Counted from the stretch's first letter, positions 46,401 through 58,884 are shown. The stretch is DNA of 64,000 bases from Sepiola atlantica (GCA_963556195.1 OY744531.1:47839200-47903199), one strand, 5' to 3'. Translations and numbers: made by a program. The notes: generated from the letters alone by a model not told the origin.

Positions 46401-48780
46401 TGATAGGTTTGGATAATATTTTAACAGCATCTACGCTGAAAAGGATGGGGAATCGATAAGATGTATTTCAGTAGTGCTCAGAAGGCCTCTTTGATTTTTA
46501 AATACTCGGCGTTTTCCGGGAGAAAAGTGCTCAATATCCTAGATAGAGCTACTGTAGTGATAGGTTTGGAAAATATTTTAACGCTATCTTCGTTCCCCTT
46601 TGGACTATTTCGAAGATCAGAAAGAGAACGGATACCTAAGTGATTTCAGTAGTCCCTAGGAGGCCTCCTTGATTTTCAAAGTACTCGGCGTTGTCCGGGA
46701 GAAAAGTGCTCAATATCCTAGATAGATAGAGCTACTGTAGTGATAGGTTTGGAAAATATTTTAACGCCATCTTCGTTCCCCTTTGGACTATTTTGCAGAT
46801 GAAAAGGAGGGAGGATACCTAAGTAATTTCAGTATTGCTCAGGAGGCCTCCTTGATTTTCAAAGTACTCGGCGTTGTCCGGGAGAAAAGTGCTCAATATC
46901 CTAGATAGAGCTACTGTAGTGATAGGTGTGGAAAATATTTTAACGCCATCTTCGTTACCCTTTGGACTATTTTGCAGATAAAAACGAGGGAGGATACCTT
47001 AGTAATTTCAGTAGTGCTCAGGAGGCCTCCTTGATTTTCAAAGTACTCGGCGTTTTCCGGGAGAAAAGTGCTCAATATCCTAGATAGATAGAGCTACTAT
47101 AGTGATAGGTTTGGAAAATATTTTAACGCCATCTTCGTTCCCCTTTGGACTATTTTGCAGATAAAAAGGAGGGAGGATACCTATGTAATTTCAGTAGTGC
47201 TCAGGAGGCCTCCTTGATTTTCAAAGTACTCGGCGTTGTCCGGGAGAAAAGTGCTCAATATCGTAGATGGAGCTACTGTTGTGATAGGTTTGGAAAATAT
47301 TTTAACACCATCTTCGTTACCCTTTGGACTATTTTGCAGATAAAAACGAGGGAGGATACCTAAGTAATTTCAGTAGTGCTCAGGAGGCCTCCTTGATTTA
47401 CAAAGTACTCGGCGTTGTCCGGGAGAAAAGTACTCGATATCCTAGATAGAGCTACTGTAGTCATAGGTTTGGAAAATATTTTAACGCCATCTTCGTTACC
47501 CTTTGGACTATTTTGCAGATAAAAAGGAGGGAGGATACCTAAGTAATTTCAGTAGTGCTCAGGAGGCCTCCTTGATTTTCAAAGTACTCGGCGTTGTCCG
47601 GGAGTAAAGTGCTCAATATCCTAGATAGAGCTACTGTAGTGATAGGTTTGGAAAATATTTTAACACCATCTTTTTCCGCTTTGGACTATTTTGCAGATGA
47701 AAAGGAGGGAGAATACCTAAGTTATTTCAGTAGTGCTCAGAGGGCCCTCTTGATTTGTAAAGTACTCGGCGTTGTTCGGGAGAAAAGTGCTCAATGTCCT
47801 AGATAGAGCTACTGTAGTGATAGGTTTGGAAAATATTTTAACGCCATCTTCGTTCCCCTTTGGACTATTTTGCAGATGAAAAGGAGGGAGGATACCTAAG
47901 TAATAACAGTAGTGCTCATGAGGCCTCCTTGATTTTCAAAGTACTCGGCGTTGTCCGGGAGAAAAGTGCTCAATATCCAAGATAGAGCTACTGTAGTGAT
48001 AGGTTTGGAAAATATTTTAACGCCCTCTTCGTTACCCTTTGGACTATTTTGCAGATAAAAAGGAGGGAGGATACCTAAGTAATTTCAGTAGTGCTCAGGA
48101 GGCCTCCTTGATTTTGAAAGTACTCGCCGTTGTCCGGGAGAAAAGTGCTCAATATCCTAGATAGAGCTACTGTAGTGATAGGTTTGGAAAATATTTTAAC
48201 ACCATCTTCGTTCCTCTTTAGACTTTTTTGCAGATGAAAAGGAGGGAGGATACCTAAGTAATTTCAGTAGTGCTCAGGAGGCCTCCTTGATGTTCAAAGT
48301 TTTCGGCGTTGTCAGGGAGAAAAGTGCTCAATATCCTAGATAGAGCTACTGTTGTGATAGGTTTGGAAAATATTTTAACGCCATCTTCGTTCCCCTTTGG
48401 ACTATTTTGCAGATGAAAAGGAGGGAGGATACCTAAGTAATTTCAGTAGTGCTCAGGAGGCCTCCTTGATTTTCAAAGTACTCGGCGTTGTCCGGGAGAA
48501 AAGTGCTCAATATCCTAGATAGAGCTACTGTAGTGATATGTTTGGAAAATATTTTAACACCATCTTCGTTTCCCTTTGGATTATTTTGCAGATGAAAAGG
48601 AGGGAGATTACCTAAGTGATTTCAGTAGTGCTCAGGAGGCCTCCTTTATTTTCAAAGTACTCGGCGTTGTCTGGGAGAAAAGTGCGCAATATCGTAGATA
48701 GAGCTACTGTAGTGATAGGTTTGGAAAATATTTAAACACCATCTTCTTTCCTTTTTTTACTATTTTGCAGATGAAAAGGA
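43435..48780 (+). repeat. 177-bp satellite array, about 30 units
   Basis: Units of 173-181 bp contain 'tttggactattttgcagat', 'ggaggcctccttgatttt', 'caaagtactcggcgttgtcc' and 'tagagctactgtagtgatag'. The palindrome 'ggaggcctcc' sits in most units. Because 177 is divisible by three, similar 50-70-codon frames recur (M-S-G-R-K-V-L-N-V-L); they have no recognised function. Units near the left end carry 'cgcagatcagaaggagag' while those to the right carry 'tgcagatgaaaaggaggg', so the array has at least two sequence classes. Confidence 0.9.
45320..47439 (+). repeat. Apparently perfect 1,060-bp duplication within the 177-bp array
   Basis: Positions about 45320-46379 and 46380-47439 read the same in every stretch I compared, including odd features such as the 'gatagatagagc' insertion and 'gaaggcctctttgattttta'. 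This is six satellite units copied as a block. Confidence 0.8.
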
Positions 48781-48789
48781 GTGGGGGGC

Positions 48790-49670
48790 AGTAAGGGTTA
48801 TTTCAGTAGTAGCTTCTGCGGTATTGAACCTGGGGAGTGCTTCTGCGGTATAGGAACCTGCGGCTTCTGCGGTAGGGGACCAGAGGAGTGCTTCTGCGGT
48901 ATAGGAACTTGAGGCTTCTGCAGTATGGCAGGCGGGGGAGGGGTGCTTCTGCGGTATAGAAACCTGAGGTATTTGCGGTATGGCACCCAGGGTGTGCTTC
49001 TGCGGTATGGCACCCGGGGGGTGCTTCTGCGGTATATAAACCGGGGGGGGGGTTGCTTTTGCAGTATAGCAACTGGTGGGTACTCCTGTGGTATAGCAAC
49101 CGGAGGGTGGTGCTTCTGCGGTATAGGAGCCTGAGGCTTCAGCGGTATGGCACTCAGGGGGTTCTTCTGCGGTATAGGGGTGTGCTTCTATGGTATAGCA
49201 CCCGGGGGGTTGCTTCTGCAGTATAGGAACTTGAAGCTTCTGCGGTATAGCAGCTAAAGGTAGGGTGCTTCTGCGGTATAGGACCACGAGGTTTATGCGG
49301 TATAGCACCTGGTGGGGGTGCTTCCTCAGTATAGGACCACGAGGCTTCTGCAGTATAGCAACCGGGGGAGGGGGGGTTTCTCTGGTATAGCAACGGGGGG
49401 GGGAAGGGGGTGCTTCTGTTTGTATGGCACTCGGGGGGTGTTTTTGCAGAATAGGAACCTGAGGCTTCTGCGGTATGGCAACCAGGAGGCTGCTTCTGTG
49501 GTATGGCACCCTGGGGGTGCTTCTGCAGTATGGCACCCAGGGGGTTGCTTCTGCGGTATGGCACCCAGGGGGGTGCTTCTGCAGTATAGAATTACGATGC
49601 TTCTGCGGTATAGCAACCAGGGGTTGGGTGCTTCTGCGGTATAGGACCACGAGGCTTCTGCGGTATAGTA
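48790..49670 (+). repeat. 'gcttctgcggtata' minisatellite
   Basis: Irregular units of about 25-50 bp built on 'gcttctgcggtatagga' or 'gcttctgcggtatggcaccc' with G-rich linkers. The minus-strand frame of about 305 codons (48760-49677), rich in A-E-A and Y-R-R-S-T, is an artefact of the repeat. Confidence 0.85.
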
Positions 49671-49905
49671 TTCGCACTGGGCCGGTGATAGATGCGTATT
49701 TCGCATTCGCACTTGGGCTGCGATAGGTACGTAAGTATCATTCACACTGGGGCAGCGATAGGTACGTATATAGCATGCATACCGGGGCGGCAATAGGTAC
49801 TTTTATAGTATATGCACCGGGGCGGCAATAGGTACGTATATAGTATGTGCACCATTGTGGCGATACATACGTATATAGTATGAATATCGGAGCGGAGATA
49901 AGTAC
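49671..49905 (+). repeat. 'gcgataggtacgtata' minisatellite in element 2
   Basis: About six units, the same family as 35266-35676 and 40776-41760, leading into the unique 3' end of element 2. Confidence 0.8.
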
Positions 49906-50159
49906 CTATATAGAAAGCGCAGATAGAGGTGGTACTTTTTATAGAAATATGTCATACTATTGCCCTGGAAAACGTAGGAGAAATGGTGGGGAAGAAGCAG
50001 CTTTCGCAAAATGCAAAATGAGAAAGTAGCGGTGAAATGGGGCGACCAGGGAAGAGAAAGGTAGAAAGATAAAGAGACGGCTATAGAGGAGGGGGGAAAT
50101 AGAAGTTTGAATATAAAGATGTTACACACGCGATTTCTCTTCAATTATATGTTTTTATG

Positions 50160-50189
50160 ACCCCGAGCAACGCCGGGTAGCCCCGCTAG
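50160..50189 (+). terminator. Helitron 2 3' hairpin and CTAG end
   Basis: The same stem, loop and spacing as at 42005-42034, with one base difference ('ccccg' for 'ccctg' before CTAG). Confidence 0.8.
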
Positions 50190-50455
50190 TTGTTATATAA
50201 AAGTATTGGCGAAGCGATCGTGTTAATAAGAACACGTTTTAAGGTTAAACGATCGTACATGGGCGTACTTTTACTTTTCTTGTTTCATTTTAGTTAAGTC
50301 GTTTAATTCTAAATCGAATGTTTCCACTAAGTACGAAAACATACATATATTTACTTTTACTTCTCGTTTTATTTAAAAAAAATAATGAAATTGCACTTCT
50401 GAAATCTTTCAAAGGAACATAAAAGAGAGAAAGTAATTTTCAATCTTAAAGTCTG
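50190..50455. other. No gene seen
   Basis: AT-rich flank. 'ttatataaaag' occurs directly after the CTAG-T end, recalling the Helitron 5' core, but without the leading TC. Confidence 0.35.
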
Positions 50456-50456
50456 T

Positions 50457-50540
<84 letters not shown>

Positions 50541-50541
50541 A
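50457..50541. repeat. (CA)n(TA)n(TG)n palindromic microsatellite
   Basis: A CA run, a TA run and a TG run follow one another, making the whole 85 bp self-complementary. Confidence 0.95.
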
Positions 50542-50689
50542 TTAATATATAGATTTAAGACAGCATATGGACCAATGGATTTGAGCACAGAAGGTAAAAC
50601 CTATGGTTCTCATCGGCATAGAAAGTAATTGGTGAAGAAATTATAAAATAATTTTATATAATACTCTGTATTATTTATTTTTCTTATCT

Positions 50690-51375
50690 TTCTGTTTTTG
50701 CTGAGGATGGGGCATCCTACCGGATGCCAGACATTCATTGGCTATTTCAGACACTCCAGCCTAGAGATCTTTGTAAGATTCTAACCGTCCCTTTAAGTGC
50801 AATTGTGTGTATTTCTCTTGCACTCGGTTCGGGTATACTCGCTAGATAGCTTTTGAAATTCTTTTTCATTACTCCTATTGCTCCTATAATTACTGGTATG
50901 ATAAATATTTTCCTGGTATTTCGTAATCTTTTCTCTTTCTGTTCTGCTTAATCCTTAATTATTAAGGACACTGACTTCAACTAGGGTTGCTACTTTCTCC
51001 CTTTGCCCCATATAACCATATCAGGTTTAGCAGCTCTGTTTTCTAGATATGTAACTGTAGGGATTGCATAGTCATAGTGGATGGTGTATAAATTATTTCC
51101 AACTGTTCTTTCTGGTATATGCTCCCAGGACTTGCTGCTAAACTGGATATTCAACTTTTGACAAATACTCCGTAGTGTCGCATTGTATAATAGCCATCTC
51201 CCAGGAGAACCTTACAAGTGGATACCAGGTGGCCCACACGCTCTACTTCTGTGTGGCAGAATCTGCACTCGTTATTGTTGCTGAGACCACTCATCTTTTT
51301 AAATGCATTGGTCATCAAGCCATTATCATACTCTATCAATGGGCTCACGTGTGTGCCGTAAAACGAATTTAAAGA
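50690..51375 (-). pseudogene. LINE copy C (F-M-D-D family), 3' end only
   Basis: On the minus strand the frame from about 51348 reads F-K-K-M-S-G-L-S-N-N-N-E-C-R-F-C-H-T-E-V-E-R-V-G-H-L, a C-x2-C...H motif followed by S-x-C-K-V-L. The same block is in LINE copy A at about 57262-57350. The sequence then runs through the family's 3' end ('cttaaagggacggttagaat', 'gtctggcatccggtaggatg') to about 50690. Only the terminal ~680 bp is present, a typical 5' truncation. Confidence 0.7.
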
Positions 51376-51379
51376 TGAT

Positions 51380-51995
51380 GTGATCGGGCAGCGTTCGAAT
51401 AAGGCAGTTAAGAATTATAAATTTAAAATTTAACGTTCAAGAAACCGGTAGAACGTGCCTTTTACGTGATGCTTAAGAATACCAAGTTCAGTTAAATGCA
51501 CAGCGTTTTGTTTCGCTAATTTTTTGAAAATTATCCAAGGGACATAACACTATTAATTTTATAAAAATTATTCATTTGAAAAAATGTTTTTCCCAAAAGT
51601 GTTATTAAATTAAAAAACAATAATCTAATATTAACTGTTAAGCAATGGATGAATAAATAAATAAATAAATAAAGAATAAAATATATAAATAAAGAAATAA
51701 AAAATATAAAAATATTAAATATTAAATAATGAAAAATAGTAGACAAATTAAAAGTTAATAGGGATATATTAAAGAAAATTTATTTAGAGGAAAATTATAT
51801 TAATATGATAAGGAATTGGTCAAAAATGGGATCTAATGTGGGTTAACTAAGTAAACAACTTTTGATGATATTCTAAAGTCTTAAATGCAAGGGGAATATA
51901 TGAATATGACATCATTTAGAAAATGGCTACATAGTTAGTTATGTTATACGATCCGCCAAATTCATAAGGAGTGCCTGTTATTTTTTATTTTATAT
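51380..51995. other. AT-rich, no gene seen
   Basis: Includes a degenerate 'aaataaat' low-complexity stretch at 51650-51740. The minus-strand Ile/Phe-rich frame there is a composition artefact. Confidence 0.4.
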
Positions 51996-51997
51996 AT

Positions 51998-51998
<1 letters not shown>

Positions 51999-52070
<72 letters not shown>

Positions 52071-52082
52071 TATATATATAAA
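51999..52082. repeat. Compound (CA)n(TA)n microsatellite
   Basis: A short CA run followed by a TA run with one 'aaatat' interruption. Confidence 0.95.
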
Positions 52083-52089
52083 TTATTTA

Positions 52090-54060
52090 TTTAAAAACTA
52101 TATGTCACATATTTCAGAGACGTACCATGGTGTCACTAACATGGATTGACCGTTTAACTGTTTAGAAATCAACGTTATAGTCCATTCAAATCATTAGCCA
52201 CTCACGAAATAGAAACTGATCGAAGAATAGAGTTCAACGATCACCGGTAATATCTTCCGGTGAATTCGTTCAAGCGTCTCTTTCGGAAAAAGTACACAGT
52301 TAATAGGACACGACTGTATGTTTATATGGGTCTTAATCGTACCTAAATATTATTTCGACTAATTTAATTATTTCTGTATGTTTCTGCTGCTTCAATGCTG
52401 TATTCATATTGAGGACTGATGGTGTGTTGTGTAGTTTATTGGTCGGCGAGTAGGTTTGATTCTGGGTGGGAGTGTATTCCTGTTATTAAAAAAGTTTACA
52501 TTTTAGATTTAAGTTTGGGGGAGGCTTATATTTGAGTGTAAAACCGTTGTGATAACCGTAGTGTATTAGCTATGTGGGGGTTTGATGTGAATGGAGGGGT
52601 CCTTATTTTTAATTGATTCTTCAGGATTTTATTTAATAACGTTTATGAGCCTATCGGAGGGTATGAGTGAATCAGTAATGTTTAAATATCGGTCATATAT
52701 ATATTTTTTAATATAAGGTTATTTGATGAATATATTTCGGTTCTTCTATCTTTAATTATAAAGAGTCAAATGGCAGGGGAAGATAATTCAGAGTTTTGTC
52801 ACACGATTAACTAAAATTGATTTAAACTTTTTGAACTTACAATATATTATATTAACCATAGATAATGCCAAAATAAAAGACTTCTTGCAAACGCACATAT
52901 TAATGTCAAGTGCAGAATTAATTTCAATAAATCTTTTTACTTTTTATTAGTACCGAATAAGCGTTGTGATTGTTTGATTCCTAAATAATCCTTTTACGTG
53001 TATACATTTTTACTTTACTTTAACTTAATTAAAATGCATAACAGTAAATTCTCTTGTAAGATAAATCCTGGGAGGAACACTTCGAATTATCTCCCCCTGT
53101 CATTTTACTCTTCGAAATTAAAAATAACGTTTTGTTCGGTCCTGTAATACAGAAGCACCTATATGTCTAAGTATTTAACTAGTAAGAGTTCATATATTTA
53201 TAATGTTTAAATGTTTATAAAAAAGTTAATTGAACATAATAAAGTATCTAATAATATATATAAATATATAAATATATGTATGTATATTTATGTGTGTTTG
53301 TATATTTGGATAGTTTACTAAGACATTTCATTCAAGGAGGGATTCATAACAATAACAACAACAAAATATATATACAAGTCTGAATGGAGGCTACGCAATT
53401 TTCTCGTATCTTAATTTCATAATTACAGTCAAAAGACAACAAAAATAAAAGAACGAAATAATAAAAAAAATCTGAAGACGATCGCAAATATCGAAAGCGC
53501 TCGAAATGGCAGATTAAAAGAATTCTCGTAGAGATACTCTACAAATAACCACCGGAAACTTGGTACTTGCTCGCCGAGTAGAAACTAATTCGAAAAATTA
53601 CGAATCGCAATATTCCGTAGTCTTTAAGCAAATTTGTATCAATAATAACTTGCGGCCTAAATACACATACATAGACATACTTTTCCTCTTTCTCATTTTC
53701 GTACAACCTGTCCTTACAACATTTTATTCTATGATATATCGGGTATTTTATCTTTATATATATATATGTAAAGATTAAATAGATGATATTTCATACAATG
53801 CTGTGGAGACAGGATGTAGGAAAAAGAGAAAGAAGAAAAACAATTAAGCACAGGTAAAAAAAATCTAACGAGAGGTGTACCGGTTTTTTTCGGATCAACG
53901 AAATTCTCCAGAATGATGTATATATATATATATATATTTGAATTAAAATATCGCATTACCTCTTGATTACGTCAAACGCAATCGTATACCTCACGATAAT
54001 GTTGTTCCATCTTTGGTAAAAATGAAATATATTTACCCAAGTATATTGCATGATCTAGCT
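52090..54060. other. No gene seen
   Basis: About 2 kb of AT-rich sequence with short TA runs near 53755 and 53919. No motif, RNA gene or element end was recognised. Confidence 0.4.

Positions 54061-54064
<4 letters not shown>

Positions 54065-54131
<67 letters not shown>
54065..54131. repeat. (TA)n microsatellite
   Basis: Pure TA run of about 66 bp. Confidence 0.95.
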
Positions 54132-54135
<4 letters not shown>

Positions 54136-54589
54136 TTTCTCTCTAGGAGAAATTCAATGCCTGCTAGACATTATCCTCGGACGTGTTCGATCTCTCTGTA
54201 CAAGTGTTTGTTAGGGAACCCTGACATGAGGATACTTCTCATATGAAGTAACCACTTACCAATTATTTAGAATATGGTCTGAAATTTCATCCCATCCAAC
54301 ACGCCCCTCTATTAATAATATTTGAATACGCAATGGAAAGTTGTAGAAATGAGAAAGGAGAGTAGAAAGTGGACCTTGAGTTTATTTTAGGTAGCCTTGT
54401 AACTCTCGTTTACCTTATGTTGTCCTTTCGTCCTCACATTCTATTAGCGATTTTTCTGACAAAGGGGAAGAATTACTATTTTCTGAGTCTAAATCTATCA
54501 TCTAAAACTTATCTTTTGTAAGTGTTAGACCTTGAAGTAGTACTATTTTCTTAGTTCGTTGCTTCATAGTTAGTCTGGATCGATTTCCA

Positions 54590-57500
54590 TTAAAAAACTG
54601 ATAAAATGGATGAATAAAAATAAGAATCAATACTGGCAGACTGGCACCCATGATGAAAAGGGTCCCTCAACTCATTTATACACCAGGCGGAAAGAGGTAA
54701 GCAATGGTGTAAAACTTCCAGTCTCATGGTGGCACCACAAAAAATATAGAAAAGGTATATATGCAGCAACAAAAAAGAAAAGAAATACAAGATGCCTACA
54801 GGCTCAGTCATTGTGTGCTACACAGAAGAAGGTCCTATTGTTTTTCCCCCAGTGTTCTAAATTTACCAAATGGTGCAAACAATCCAACAAAGTTCTAACC
54901 AGGTAGATAATGGAAACCGCCTTCCTTGAAGAGAAAAAGAGCTGGTTGCCCGCTTACGATCGCTCGTTTCCCAGATGAGCAAATACATAACAGAACATAA
55001 GAACACGATCATAAAAAATATAACCCCAAAGGAAGATGAAAAAGACTATGTTCTGTATCCAAGAAGAAATCACAGACGGAGACAAAAGTCCAGATCGGAA
55101 AGGAAAAAAAGAAGACACTATTCTGGGCTACGGAATATGATCAAGCAAACACTACCGAACAAAAACAGGAGACAAAAACCTGGACGTAAATATATTTCTA
55201 GTTCTGTCCAGGAAAGAGTACTGTTCATCCAGAAAAATAACCTGCCAAAAGCATGACAGCAAAAAGGATAAAGTGTTCAACGACTATTTGAGAACAAAAA
55301 AGCAGCCCTTATAGAAACACAAAAGGTTCACTGGAAAGCCCAATAAACATTTCCAATATTGATCAACACACTACACCAGACGCACAGTAAGAACTATATT
55401 ATTATTCACCCATGGGTCCAGCCGAAAAGTCTGGTCAAATGAATACCCACCATAGATTCCATTAACTACCAGGATCACTTTTATAAATATCAAGTGATCC
55501 CTCCCCCGACAGGTTTTACACAACCACTAGCTGTCTGTGTACAATTACAACATTAGCCCTCAATGTGACCAAGTTCTTCCCAATCATTATTATTGAGACC
55601 ACCGCTAACCTCTTCATCTAAACAACCATTAATACATCTGGAATTGTTTGAGACAGATGATGAACAATTGGCACTAGAGAAAGAAATTGGCTACACCACT
55701 GCGGAAGTCTAGATGATAAGGCTAGATGAAAGGCCTCCACTGCTTAAAATCCAAGCCCCGGAAGCTACTAAGAAAGTTATAAAAAGAACAGACATCGCTC
55801 TACAAAGACTTGTGTCAGAGAACACATCCCCCACAGAACATAATTAGGTAACGTATACTACAATACTGCACATTGTCAAGTTAACATACCCTCGATTTCA
55901 AAACTAATGGAAATTCAGAGAACCAAGAACTACACCACCTTGGAAACTGCAACTTCAAAAGCAACTAAACCTATGAAGAAACAAATAGTCCTTTACAGTG
56001 TATCCGCGGCTTAAGACATGGCATAGACAACCTACATAATTTATTGCTAAACAAGCTACCAGCACTTCATAGCCAAAGTAGTAGCTGCTTCACCATACTG
56101 TTGAGGCGTGAGGGGACCCCTGGACAATGGTTATTAAAAGGCGATAATACTCTAATCCGAAAACAAGTGCGACATAACATTCTAACAAGTACAGGCGAAT
56201 CTGCTGTCTCACTACCAAATTACATGCTCTTCACTAGTTTGGTTTCAGACAGCATATACGAACACCTATCGACTAGATCATACATAGGAAACAAGAACTA
56301 GAAACAAGCAAAAGAAAGTGTTTTCACATCAAGGACTACGTGTTAATAAACAATACCATCCTTGAAGACTGTAAAAAAAAGCAGGGAAAGCTAAGAACGA
56401 CATGGATAGATTACGAAAATGCATATGATACTGTTAAGTACTCGTGGATACTAAGGTGCCTTGAATTATATTACAATTGAACAATAACAATTCCTGAAGT
56501 CCATATCCAAAGAGGATCCTTCCAACTGGATATCTTATTTCCTTTACTCTGTTGCCTGGTGATAGATCTGCTCAGTAAGCAACTTAGTAAATGCCGGAGT
56601 TCCTACAGCATATTCTAAAGCCGCCTACAAGACCCAAACAAAAGAGTTAACCACCTGCTATTCATGGATGACCTCAAGCTGCATACCATGGAGGTTGTTA
56701 CACAGATATCGGAATGATCTTAAGACTGGACAAATGTGCCAAGTGCTCCCTCAGAGATCGGAAAAAGATTTATACAGAAAACATACATCAAAGACTCAGA
56801 AGAACAAAAACAATACAAGTATTTTGGTATTGAATGAAATGATTCAATCAAACACGCCAATGTGAGAATAATAATTAGCAGGGAATATGTACGCCGTGTA
56901 CGAAATATCAACAAAACACATGTTCAAAACTAAAGCAAAGTAACTGACATCAAGCATCTTGCCATGACAGTGATTACATACAGCTTTGGTTTAATTGACT
57001 GGCCACAAAAATACATAAACAGACTAGAAACACAAAACAAGCCTTCGCAGAAATAGTCTAAAATAAACACAAGAAATACTCCAAGACCTTCCATTGCAGA
57101 AAACTGAACAGATCCGCCAACAAAAAACGTGCAAAACATTTTCTGAATTAACTATAATATAAGGTAGACTCTGTAGACTGGCCTAAACAGGATCGCTTCA
57201 CTATGAGCACGAGAAGATGATAATAGCTGACAAATATAAAGAATTGATAACACATGCTTTTAAGAAGATGAGTAGTCTCAGCAATCACAACAAGTGCATA
57301 TTTTGCCTCACATAAGTAGAGAGTCACCTTTCATCAGGTTTTAAGGTTCTGCAGGAAAACAGCTATTATACAATGCTACACAATAGAGTGTATGAATATA
57401 TCTACGTGACCAGCTGTACAAAGTTGAATATCCAGCATAGCAGTAGTCCTGGGAACATTTACCAGTAATAATTGTTGGAAACAAGTCATACACCTGCCAC

Positions 57501-57940
57501 TATGACTATGCAGTTCCTACGGCTACATACCTAGAAATTGTAACTGTTAAACATGAGTGATATGGAACAAGTAGAAGAAAGTAACAAACCTAGTTGCAGT
57601 CAATGTCCTTAATACTGCTGTATTAAACAGATCTGACGAGAAGAACAACGAAATACAAAGGTACAACATTAAAAGAAACTGGAACCTTAAGAAGATCTGT
57701 ATTATATTAGTAATCATAGGAGAAATCGGGCTCATGAAAAATAATTTCACAATATACTCGGTGAATCAAGTGCAAAAGAGATACAAACTATTGCGCTTAA
57801 AGGGATAGTTAGAATCTTACACATATCTCTTGGTTAGAGTCTCTGAAATATGAGGTAAATGTGTGGAATCCGGAAGAATGCCTTACCCCTAGCTAAAACA
57901 AAAATATAAGAACATTGAAAATAGAAAGCAAGATACTAAA
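54590..57940 (+). pseudogene. LINE copy A (F-M-D-D family), decayed near full-length ORF2
   Basis: Many frameshifts and stops, but recognisable blocks occur in order on the plus strand. About 56398-56440 reads T-W-I-D-Y-E-N-A-Y-D-T-V (RT motif A). About 56505-56560 resembles the R-G-x-F-Q-x-D-x-L-x-P-L-L block. About 56645-56685 reads V-N-H-L-L-F-M-D-D-L-K-L, RT motif C with F-M-D-D. About 56880-56900 reads E-Y-V-R-R-V, then a T-Y-S-F-G-L-I-D-W segment near 56970, and a C-x2-C block near 57298. All are in the order seen in a widespread invertebrate non-LTR family often labelled R2-like. I do not assign the clade firmly. The N-terminal open frames (54610-54906; 54975-55256) are basic and Lys-rich. 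The 3' end matches copy C. Confidence 0.75.
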
Positions 57941-57959
57941 ACTACAAAAATGTGTACTT

Positions 57960-58590
57960 TGTACAGATTAATGTATAGAAACCAGTGTCTACAAAAGCTG
58001 TATTTGCTCAAAGGAGCAAGTGCTACGGGTGTCTCTGAAAATAACCATCAATATCGTGTCATTATCTGATGAGCTCCATGAAACACCATATATTATAGTA
58101 GAATATAGAAAACCCAGAACCAATAAAACAACATAAATCATAAAACTGGCCAAACATTTTAGATAGGACTGTCACACAAAAGAGAGAGAAACACCAAACA
58201 AGCCTGCCACGGAAATAGACTGAAAAAGCCGCCAGATATACGGCAAGACCTTTCATAGAAGAACATTTGAAAAATGGACTAACCAATAACATGCCGAATA
58301 TTTTCTAGTAGAACAATCCTCGGAATATATAGATAAAGAAGGCGTTGTAGACTGGTTCAAAAGAGGTCTACTCTGATTAGAAGGAGGTGATCATGGCCGC
58401 TCAATACCAAAGCTTGATGAATAATTCTTTTCAGAAGATAAGTTGTCTCAGTAACGACAAGTCTCTGAAATGGCGGTAGAATGTCTGGCATCCAGATGGA
58501 TGCTCAATTCTCAACAAAAACAAAAAGATAATGGAATTGAAAAAGTGAGAAATGTACTGTTGTACTACGACTGACTGAGAGATTATATGC
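57960..58590 (+). pseudogene. LINE copy B (F-M-D-D family), truncated and internally deleted
   Basis: From about 57990 the sequence parallels 56890-57300 of copy A in the same orientation ('gttgtagactggttcaaaag' against 'tgtagactggcctaaacag'; 'ataagttgtctcagtaacga' against 'atgagtagtctcagcaatca'). At about 58461 it jumps to the family's 3' end ('tctggcatccagatggatgc'), skipping about 500 bp present in copy A. It lies directly after copy A. Confidence 0.65.
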
Positions 58591-58824
58591 CATTTGGCAC
58601 CAAACCAACACACTCTATTACTTTTTTACTTAATGTTTACGTATTATAATAGTTCATTTCCGGGTCAGAATCAAGGATGTACTTTTAGGGGGGTAACTAA
58701 AGTTTTATAACTTCAAATAAATTTCGATATTGAAAAGTAATGCTATAGGCTCAAAATAAACCATTGTTTTCTAGAGAGCTGAAGCCAATGAAATAGCATA
58801 TGTCCATTTATATATATTTTACTC

Positions 58825-58828
58825 TCTT

Positions 58829-58862
<34 letters not shown>

Positions 58863-58880
58863 GCTCTCTCGCTCTCTCTC
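58825..58880. repeat. (CT)n microsatellite
   Basis: CT-rich run with several 'cgct' interruptions. Confidence 0.9.
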
Positions 58881-58884
58881 CATA

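Larger units (their letters stand above)
42035..50189 (+). mobile_element. Helitron-like element 2, non-autonomous, filled with satellites
   Basis: It starts TCTCTTATATAAAGG immediately after the CTAG of element 1 and ends with a hairpin at 50160-50178 and CTAG at 50186-50189, followed by T. The 3' ~330 bp is about 90% alike to element 1. The 5' end begins with TCTC and a TATATAAG-like core followed by 'tctgtatgtatg', as in element 1. The body has, in order: a leader of about 600 bp, a 76-bp repeat array, a short G/C-rich stretch, a 177-bp array, 'gcttctgcggtata' repeats, 'gcgataggtacgta' repeats and the unique 3' end. No replication-initiator or helicase motif is readable, so it is non-autonomous. 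Confidence 0.8.

Noticed and set aside
43435..48780. Recurring 60-73-codon frames (M-S-G-R-K-V-L-N-V-L) in the 177-bp array
   Set aside because: The unit is 59 codons long, so the same frame recurs by periodicity. There is no known domain, and neighbouring units break it freely.
48760..49793. Minus-strand frame of about 305 codons with A-E-A-P-P and Y-R-R-S-T repeats
   Set aside because: Coincides with the 'gcttctgcggtata' minisatellite; related but different frames are open in parallel.
50190..50215. A third tandem Helitron starting right after 50189
   Set aside because: Only 'ttatataaaag' resembles the 5' core; the required leading TC is absent, and the following sequence has no leader similarity.
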